Assembly (NCBI GenBank): GCA_026390165.1
Contig: JAPLGM010000024.1
Span: 45,772 to 109,771, forward strand
Length of the DNA: 64,000 nt
Origin: Campylobacterales bacterium
GTDB lineage: Bacteria; Campylobacterota; Campylobacteria; Campylobacterales; Sulfurimonadaceae
Direction: 5' to 3'
Shown here piece after piece: positions 58,335 through 64,000 of this stretch. A program made the translations under genes and the position numbers. Under the pieces are notes generated by a model. The model did not search any database. It was not told where the DNA came from and worked only from the letters and a program-made list of their open reading frames with translations. Positions within the stretch are counted from its first letter, which is position 1; every line of letters starts with the position of its first letter.

Positions 58335-58754
58335 ATGAAGTGGTTTATGTTACTATTTACGGCACAAATACTTTTAGGTGCGGAGTTTGTTTCGGATGTT
58401 AAAAAACATGTTGTATTACAACCTACAGCCAAGTTGATATGGGAAGATGATGAATTTTCATCCAGTCAAAAAATGAGTTTTAAAATAGCTATGGCATATT
58501 GTGAAATACTTAATCTTGATGGCATGAATCAGTGGCGTTTACCGACGATCGAAGAGCTATCAGGTATTGTCGATATGCGCCGTACTCCAAGTGTGTATTC
58601 CGATTTTTATCATACAAGCTCAGAATGTTATTGGAGCACAATACAAAAACCGGAGAGTGGGGTAGGTTTTATCGACTTTTCAAATGGGATGAAAACGACT
58701 GGTTTGGGTTTTGCTCAAGAGTGTCATCCGCGATGTGTTCATAGCGTAAAATAA
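58335..58754 (+). CDS. DUF1566 (Lcl C-terminal-like) exported protein
   Basis: 139 aa. Signal peptide (KWFMLLFTAQILLGAEF). The body contains LIWEDDEFSS, a MAYCEILNLDGMNQWRLPTIEEL motif and YWSTIQKPESGVGFIDFSNGM, the typical order of DUF1566 domains found in surface or periplasmic proteins. Cys residues at the C terminus (QECHPRCVHSVK) may form a disulfide. Almost touching kup copy 1, so co-transcribed; a link to K+ transport is suggested only by position. Confidence 0.8.
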   Translation: MKWFMLLFTAQILLGAEFVSDVKKHVVLQPTAKLIWEDDEFSSSQKMSFKIAMAYCEILNLDGMNQWRLPTIEELSGIVDMRRTPSVYSDFYHTSSECYWSTIQKPESGVGFIDFSNGMKTTGLGFAQECHPRCVHSVK

Positions 58755-58790
58755 TATTTTGATATTATATTTATGCTTTTTAGCTCTTTC

Positions 58791-58809
58791 TTGATATTTT
58801 CTTTATGCC
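58791..58809 (+). promoter_or_regulatory. Predicted KdpE-type operator upstream of kup copy 2
   Basis: TTGATATTTTCTTTATGCC, matching the kdpF site at 17 of 19 positions. TATAAT (58840-58845) begins 31 bp downstream, one helical turn nearer than at kdpF and kup copy 1; TACAAT (58833-58838) overlaps the same area. TTTATGC also occurs at 58771-58777. Confidence 0.5.
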
Positions 58810-58875
58810 TTATTGATAGAAAGCTTATGTGATACAATCTATAATAAAATATAGTTTCAATTTTCAAGGATATTA

Positions 58876-60696
58876 ATGACATTAAAAGAGCGCATTAAAA
58901 GTGAGATGATGGTCATCAAATCACTGGGGGTCGTATATGGAGATATTGGAACCAGTCCCATCTATACCTTCGCGGTTATCTTACTCCTCGTACAGCCTAC
59001 CAAAGAGACAATTTTTCAAATACTTTCTATGATTATTTGGACCCTTACTATGTTGGTCACTGTCCAATACGCATGGTTGGCAACTAGCCTCTCCAAGCGC
59101 GGAGAGGGGGGAACGGTTGTACTCGTACAACTATTACTTCCATATCTTAAAGGGACACGTTTAGCCGCAATTGTTACTGCGCTAGGATTTGTCGGGATTT
59201 CGTTGATGATCGGAGACGGTGTTATTACCCCTGCAATCAGTATTCTAAGCGCCGTGGAAGGGATTGCATTGATCCCGGGTTATGAGGAGACACCCAAGCT
59301 GACACTTTTGGTCATTGCCGCAGGGGTTGCATTTGCACTCTTTGTCGTTCAGAAAAGGGGGATTGAAAAAGTTGCCAGTGCCTTCGGTCCCATTATGGTC
59401 ATATGGTTTTTTGCCCTTGGCATTGTGGGGGGGTACTTTGTGTTTCAGAATCCGGAGGTTCTCCGCGCGATTTCCCCATTCTACGCAATTGAATTTATTA
59501 TGGAACACCCTTTTATCGCTTTCGTTATTTTGGCCGATGTGTTGCTATGTGCGACGGGAGGGGAAGCGCTCTATGCTGATATGGGTCATTTAGGACGTTT
59601 GCCGATTCTCAAAGGATGGCTTTTTGCGTCAGTAGCGTTGATATTATCCTATTACGGGCAGGGGGCATTTCTCCTCTCCCATCCCGAAGCACTAAAAAGC
59701 CCATTTTTTGAGATGTTTCATACACTCGCCCCTGCTTTATATGTTCCCTTCTTATTGTTAGCCGTTATGGCAACGGTTATTGCATCACAAGCGATGATCA
59801 GCGGGATCTTTTCGGTACTCTATCAGGCGATGACCACCCGTATTTTCCCGCATTTCAATGTTCAGTATACCTCTGATGAGCTGCGAAGTCAGATTTATGT
59901 CGGTTCGGTCAACTGGTTCTTATTTGTCTGTGTTGTCGCAATGCTCTTTATTTTCGAAGAATCGGGAAAACTGGCCGCAGCATACGGTCTCTCGGTAGCG
60001 GGTGCGATGAGTATAACCGGCATTTTAATGAGTATGATTTTTATGGTGAAACGTGAGTATTTCAAAATGAGTATAGCGATGTTCACCGGTTTGATGAGCA
60101 TCACTTTTTTTGTCTCCAGCTGGATGAAGATTCCCCATGGCGGATATTGGTCACTGATTATTGCTTCCGTTCCGCTGTTTATCATTATCCTTTATACCAA
60201 AGGGCAAAAGCGACTTTATGCTTCTATGATCCCTGTGGATAAGGACGTTTTTTTAGACGAATATTCCAAGCGCTACAGAGACGGGGATCATATCTCTGGA
60301 ACGGCTCTATTCTTTGCCCGTAATGCTGATGCTATCCCTGCTTATATCGCCAAAACGATGTTTCAAAACGGAATTATTTACGATTATAATATTATCGTCA
60401 TTATCAAAACGACACATGAACCGCACGGGATATTCAGTAAGCTTTCCCCTTTGGGAGAAGGTCTTGATCTTTTGGTTATACATCCGGGGTATATGGAAAA
60501 ACTTGATGTTGAGAAGTTATTGCTAGAACGAAATATTAATGAGCGAACCATTTTTTATGGAGATGAGGAGATTGTATCGGATAATATTTTTTGGAAAATC
60601 TTTGCTATGATCAAAGATCTGTCGCCCAATTTTCTCAGTTTTTACAATTTCCCTCACGAAAAACTTATTGGGGTTGCGCGTAGAGCAAAAATTTGA
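58876..60696 (+). CDS. kup: Kup/Trk-type potassium uptake permease, copy 2
   Basis: 606 aa, same length as copy 1 and very similar throughout (GVVYGDIGTSPIYTF, WLATSLSKRGEGGTVVL, MIGDGVITPAISILSAVEG). Differences cluster in the second half of the membrane part and in the linker before the soluble domain. A tandem duplication interrupted by the DUF1566 gene; separate upstream motif suggests independent transcription. Confidence 0.95.
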   Translation: MTLKERIKSEMMVIKSLGVVYGDIGTSPIYTFAVILLLVQPTKETIFQILSMIIWTLTMLVTVQYAWLATSLSKRGEGGTVVLVQLLLPYLKGTRLAAIVTALGFVGISLMIGDGVITPAISILSAVEGIALIPGYEETPKLTLLVIAAGVAFALFVVQKRGIEKVASAFGPIMVIWFFALGIVGGYFVFQNPEVLRAISPFYAIEFIMEHPFIAFVILADVLLCATGGEALYADMGHLGRLPILKGWLFASVALILSYYGQGAFLLSHPEALKSPFFEMFHTLAPALYVPFLLLAVMATVIASQAMISGIFSVLYQAMTTRIFPHFNVQYTSDELRSQIYVGSVNWFLFVCVVAMLFIFEESGKLAAAYGLSVAGAMSITGILMSMIFMVKREYFKMSIAMFTGLMSITFFVSSWMKIPHGGYWSLIIASVPLFIIILYTKGQKRLYASMIPVDKDVFLDEYSKRYRDGDHISGTALFFARNADAIPAYIAKTMFQNGIIYDYNIIVIIKTTHEPHGIFSKLSPLGEGLDLLVIHPGYMEKLDVEKLLLERNINERTIFYGDEEIVSDNIFWKIFAMIKDLSPNFLSFYNFPHEKLIGVARRAKI

Positions 60697-60787
60697 TGAG
60701 AATGGTGTAGGGCGGTATCGGTTTGTCGGATGAGAGTTGAACAATAAATTGATACTTTCCTGACATGATCTGCGCTACACTTTCGGC

Positions 60788-62851
60788 ATGAAAAACACAC
60801 TCCTTTTATATATCGCTATTATCGTTTTCTTCGGTAGTGGAATCGCCTATGTCCTTCATGAAGGAAGCGCCCTAGAAAGTGCTACTCTCTTGTATACCGT
60901 TCTGCCCCATACAACACTAAGTTCAGGTTGGATCGAAAACTTCTTGAAACAATTACACCATCCCTTAGCTCTTTTGCTGATTCAAATTGTTGTGATTATG
61001 GTGGCTACCCGTCTTTTTGGTTTTTTAGTCTCCTTTGTCGCACAGCCTACAGTTGTGGGAGAAATTATCGCCGGAATCGTTTTGGGACCATCGTTGTTAG
61101 GGCTATTCTTTCCTGAATTTTCCATCCTCTTATTCCCAAAAGAGTCCTTGGGAAATCTCAGCCTCATCAGTCAGCTCGGACTGATATTTTTTATGTTCGT
61201 TGTCGGAATGGAACTTGATTTTGAAAAGATCAAAAAACAATCGAGTGCATCGGTATTTATCAGTCATGCCAGCATCATCTTCCCTTTCTTCTTGGGGGTA
61301 GTCTTATCGTACTGGCTTTATCCACTGTTTGCTCCGCAAAATGTCTCGTTCATGCCGTTCGCCCTCTTTATCGGTATTGCCATGAGTATTACTGCTTTTC
61401 CTGTCCTTGCTCGTATTATCAAAGAAAAAAATCTCACCGATACCAGCTACGGTGCGATGGCGATTACCTGCGCCGCGACGGATGATATCACCGCATGGTA
61501 TATCCTAGCCCTTATTATCGCCCTCTCAATTTCGGGAACGCTGGGCTCTTCCTTATTTTTGTTGCTCTTTATCGCTCTCTATGTTGTCGTTATGTTTTAT
61601 GGTATTCGCCCCCTTCTCGCAAAAATTGGGAGTACTCAGAACGAGCGACTCAGTATGAACGCCATGTCGGCCATTGTGGTTTTACTCCTCATCTCTTCGC
61701 TGGTCACCGAATCGATCGGTATTCACGCTCTCTTCGGTGCTTTTATGGCAGGGACGATGATGCCTTCCTCGGCAACCTCAAGGCTTAAAGAATTGATCGC
61801 ACCGCGCTTGGAATACGTCAGCCTCCTCGTATTGCTCCCCTTATTCTTTGCCCTTACTGGGCTTCGAACTGAGATCGGATTGCTCAATACGAGCGATGGG
61901 TGGCTTATCTGCGGATTGATTATTATTATTGCCGTCACCGGAAAATTATTGGGAAGTTCGTTGGCTGCGAAATTCATGGGATTCAATTGGCGGGATTCCT
62001 TCGCATTGGGAATTCTGATGAACACGCGGGGGCTGATGGAGTTGGTGGTCTTAAATATCGGGTATGAGATGGGGATACTCTCCGCCGAACTCTTTACGAT
62101 GTTTGTCATTATGGCATTGGTAACCACCTTTATGACGGGACCGATATTAAATGTAATAACGAAAGGATTCAAAGAAAATAAAATCGGTGAAACAATGCAA
62201 AAAAGTTTAATCGATCTCTTGTCGCATGAACTTAGAACACCTCTGACCCTGATTCGAGGTGCGGCCAGCAATTTATCAAATCCCAAATTTTTACTTGAAG
62301 CTAAGGATAAAGAGGCAATGGTTCAAACCATTGTCGAGGGATCTCGTCGGATGGAAAAAGTAATCGATAATTTACTCGTTAATGCGCGGTTTCGCGAAGG
62401 GAAAACACCTCTAAATAAGACAACCCTTCGTTTGGAAGAAGTGGTCTCATCGGCATTGGCCATAGCCGAAAATGACTGGCATCGACAAGCCAAACTCTCC
62501 TTCTCACCCGATATTCCTCCCCTTTTGGCTGATATTTCCTTGCTCCAATTGGCAATCGGCAATTTACTGGACAACGCGTTTAAATACGGTGATGAGGTGC
62601 GTGTTGAAATCACCTCCGCTTTTAATGAAATTTCTTTGGTTATCTGCAATAACGGCGATCTCCCCTCTGCTGACACCATCGCCACCCTTGGCATTACCCC
62701 CGGTAGACTTGATAATGCGATAGGAAAACCAGGTTCAGGTATCGGCTTGCGTCTTTCGCAAAACATCATCGAGGTTCACGGCGGAACATTAACAATTGAG
62801 CTGAAAAATGACTATTTTTGTGTTCGGGTGACACTGCGCGGTGAATCATGA
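60788..62851 (+). CDS. CPA2 cation/proton antiporter fused to a histidine kinase
   Basis: 687 aa. Residues ~45-455 are a complete Na+/H+ exchanger (CPA2/KefB-NapA type) domain: VVGEIIAGIVLGPSLLG, the ion-site ATDDITAWYILAL with Asp232-Asp233, HALFGAFMAGTMMP and MNTRGLMELVVLNIGYEMG. From ~465 follows a HisKA domain with His480 (LLSHELRTPLTLI) and an ATPase domain with GNLLDNAFKYGDE and GSGIGLRLSQNIIEVHGG. All transport and kinase motifs look intact and the frame is continuous. The paired response regulator starts 4 bp before its end. Probably a cation or pH sensor built from a transporter, like CbrA; inference. Weak ribosome site. Confidence 0.93.
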   Translation: MKNTLLLYIAIIVFFGSGIAYVLHEGSALESATLLYTVLPHTTLSSGWIENFLKQLHHPLALLLIQIVVIMVATRLFGFLVSFVAQPTVVGEIIAGIVLGPSLLGLFFPEFSILLFPKESLGNLSLISQLGLIFFMFVVGMELDFEKIKKQSSASVFISHASIIFPFFLGVVLSYWLYPLFAPQNVSFMPFALFIGIAMSITAFPVLARIIKEKNLTDTSYGAMAITCAATDDITAWYILALIIALSISGTLGSSLFLLLFIALYVVVMFYGIRPLLAKIGSTQNERLSMNAMSAIVVLLLISSLVTESIGIHALFGAFMAGTMMPSSATSRLKELIAPRLEYVSLLVLLPLFFALTGLRTEIGLLNTSDGWLICGLIIIIAVTGKLLGSSLAAKFMGFNWRDSFALGILMNTRGLMELVVLNIGYEMGILSAELFTMFVIMALVTTFMTGPILNVITKGFKENKIGETMQKSLIDLLSHELRTPLTLIRGAASNLSNPKFLLEAKDKEAMVQTIVEGSRRMEKVIDNLLVNARFREGKTPLNKTTLRLEEVVSSALAIAENDWHRQAKLSFSPDIPPLLADISLLQLAIGNLLDNAFKYGDEVRVEITSAFNEISLVICNNGDLPSADTIATLGITPGRLDNAIGKPGSGIGLRLSQNIIEVHGGTLTIELKNDYFCVRVTLRGES

Positions 62852-63528
62852 CTCCTAAAATTTTAATCGTGGATGATGATCCCTCTATACGCCGTTTATT
62901 GGCAATGACCTTAGCCTTTGCAGGATTTATGACGGAGAGCGCATCAACGGCAAAAGAGGGGTTAAAAAAAGGAGCCGATGAGCATTTTGATTTGATTTTA
63001 CTCGATTTGGGATTACCGGATATGAGCGGTGTCAAATTTTTAGAGCGTTATCGTGAAGATGAACAAACTCCCGTCATTGTAGTATCGGCTATTCATGATG
63101 AGTCAGATAAGATAGCTGCTCTTAATGCGGGGGCGGATGATTATGTCACCAAACCTTTTAATGCAAACGAACTAATTGCCCGTATAAAAGCGAATCTGCG
63201 TCGCGTTCCTCCTAGACAGGAAGCATCACCGATTTTACTTGCTGAATCAATGCGTATGGATATAGCTAATAGAATTGTGAGTATAGAGGACGAGCTTATA
63301 AAATTAACTCCAAAAGAGTTTAAACTTCTCCGTATATTTATGGAAAATCAGGGAAAAGCCCTCACTCATGCTTGGCTGCTCAAAGCGATATGGGGAGTTG
63401 GCTACCAAAGTGAAACCCATTATCTTCGTGTATTCATTAATCAACTGCGTCAAAAGATCGAAACCGATCCTGCCCGTCCGAAATGGATTATCACCGAAAC
63501 GGGAATCGGCTATCGGTTTGTCGGGTAA
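62848..63528 (+). CDS. OmpR-family response regulator paired with the antiporter-kinase
   Basis: 226 aa. Receiver with VDDDPS, phospho-Asp53 (LLDLGLPDMSG) and DDYVTKPF; winged helix ~130-224 (KLTPKEFKLLRIFMENQGKALTH, THYLRVFINQLRQKIE). The output domain is strikingly like that of KdpE encoded 7 kb upstream, which suggests overlapping DNA specificity or a duplicated kdpE. Overlaps the kinase gene by 4 bp. Confidence 0.93.
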   Translation: MTPKILIVDDDPSIRRLLAMTLAFAGFMTESASTAKEGLKKGADEHFDLILLDLGLPDMSGVKFLERYREDEQTPVIVVSAIHDESDKIAALNAGADDYVTKPFNANELIARIKANLRRVPPRQEASPILLAESMRMDIANRIVSIEDELIKLTPKEFKLLRIFMENQGKALTHAWLLKAIWGVGYQSETHYLRVFINQLRQKIETDPARPKWIITETGIGYRFVG

Positions 63529-63612
63529 AGAAAATCCTCCTTTTAGTCCCTCTTTGCTATAACTTACTACTTTTTAAAGCATTAAAACACAGTATAAACT
63601 ACATAACTTTAG

Positions 63613-63765
63613 AAGATTGAAAATAAATATCTTGACGGTTATTCTGCTGAAAATGTATTGCAATTGGGTGCTATTGTGGCTTATCTATGTATAAAAATCA
63701 AGACAATGCATGATGAAATAAAAGGTGTCTACAATTTAGTTGTTAATATATTTACAACGATTTGA
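63613..63765 (+). pseudogene. Short broken reading frame, unknown
   Basis: After a TAG, 50 codons without a start codon read KIENKYLDGYSAENVLQLGA ... and end at TGA. The residue mix (DEIKGVYNLVVN) looks protein-like, but no family is recognised. AT-rich surroundings; 63529-63612 and 63766-63813 show nothing else. Confidence 0.3.
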
Positions 63766-63813
63766 TATTCTAAAAACAGACTAAATTAAAACTTGGATAG
63801 GAATCTAGTTTTT

Positions 63814-64000
63814 TTATGATAACTTACTTCGTAGATTTTCATCTAATGCATCTATTTTTATAGCCCATTCCAATACTAATCACCATTTAACAATGCCATA
63901 TTTCAAACGCACCATTGAAAATAGCACTAAAGATTCACCCAAATCATAAGTTGTATCAATCATTTTTCGACCAATATTTTCAATCTTGTTTAGATGTAAA
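63814..64000 (-). pseudogene. 3' end of an unknown gene interrupted by a stop, cut by window edge
   Basis: Minus strand, entering from beyond the window: 39 codons (NKIENIGRKMIDTTYDLGES, then LVLFSMVRLKYGIVKW) to TGA at 63882-63880, then in the same frame 21 more codons (LVLEWAIKIDALDENLRSKL...) to TAA. Continued protein-like sequence after the TGA suggests one coding region broken by a nonsense change. No family recognised. Confidence 0.35.

Noticed and set aside
60749..60767. Fourth copy of the KdpE-type motif before the antiporter-kinase gene (TTGATACTTTCCTGACATG)
   Set aside because: Matches only the first part of the motif and lies about 20 bp from the start codon, leaving no room for a promoter downstream at the spacing seen at the other sites.
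1..64000. CRISPR arrays, intact IS elements, rRNA or tRNA genes
   Set aside because: No regularly spaced repeats, no transposase frames with terminal repeats, and no full cloverleaf sequence were found in any gene gap.

Overview
The window looks like a chromosome segment from a mesophilic Campylobacterota (Epsilonproteobacteria), probably in the Sulfuricurvum/Sulfurimonas neighbourhood. The evidence is gene order that I recall from Helicobacter pylori: ppiD-ftsA-ftsZ next to bioA (HP0976-0979), the HP0242/HP0241/polyprenyl synthase/hemA/proS/hemC run (HP0237-0242), and pheS-pheT-aroA-ispH-rpsA-HP0398-like-serA next to a HIT gene (HP0397-0404). A UbiD-type menaquinone decarboxylase, many GGDEF/EAL/PDC sensor proteins and medium-low GC with CGT-rich arginine codons also fit. 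The genus is an inference.

Layout. 1-7 kb: signalling genes (a truncated PAS-GGDEF gene, a PDC-sensor membrane protein, an NYN-like protein, an MCP) and the RNA-binding factor Tex. Between the NYN gene and tex is a non-standard 470-bp stretch. It holds what looks like a self-contained small-RNA/hydrophobic-peptide locus on the minus strand: consensus promoter, ~80-nt leader ending in an intrinsic terminator, then a 19-aa Ibs-like peptide whose start region is flanked by sequence complementary to the leader. A short remnant of a BRO-N/antirepressor-type gene follows. 7-12 kb: a tripartite efflux operon (TolC-MacA-ATPase-permease). 12.5-14.6 kb: a TonB-dependent receptor. 14.7-18.2 kb: an M48 protease-prmC-DUF4149-mlaF operon. 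18.3-22.5 kb: ppiD-ftsA-ftsZ-dnaJ-like. 22.6-27.3 kb: bioA, rsmH, an FtsL-like gene and a coupled EAL-HDOD/SPOR-like pair. 27.4-36 kb: a tightly overlapping heme/isoprenoid/menaquinone/translation operon. 36-48 kb: cytochrome c, argH, osmC, HIT, then the pheS-to-serA operon.

48-63.5 kb is a potassium/cation island: kdpFABCDE (kdpF is only 29 aa), a PsiE-like gene with foreign-looking composition, two tandem Kup paralogues separated by a DUF1566 gene, then a CPA2 cation/proton antiporter fused to a histidine kinase and its partner response regulator. A shared 19-bp T-rich motif lies upstream of kdpF and of both kup genes, which suggests one regulon, probably under KdpE. The last ~470 bp are AT-rich and hold only broken reading frames.

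The two best candidates for something new are the leader-terminated small-peptide locus at 2.7-2.93 kb and the antiporter-histidine kinase fusion at 60.8 kb. No rRNA, tRNA, CRISPR array or intact insertion sequence was seen.
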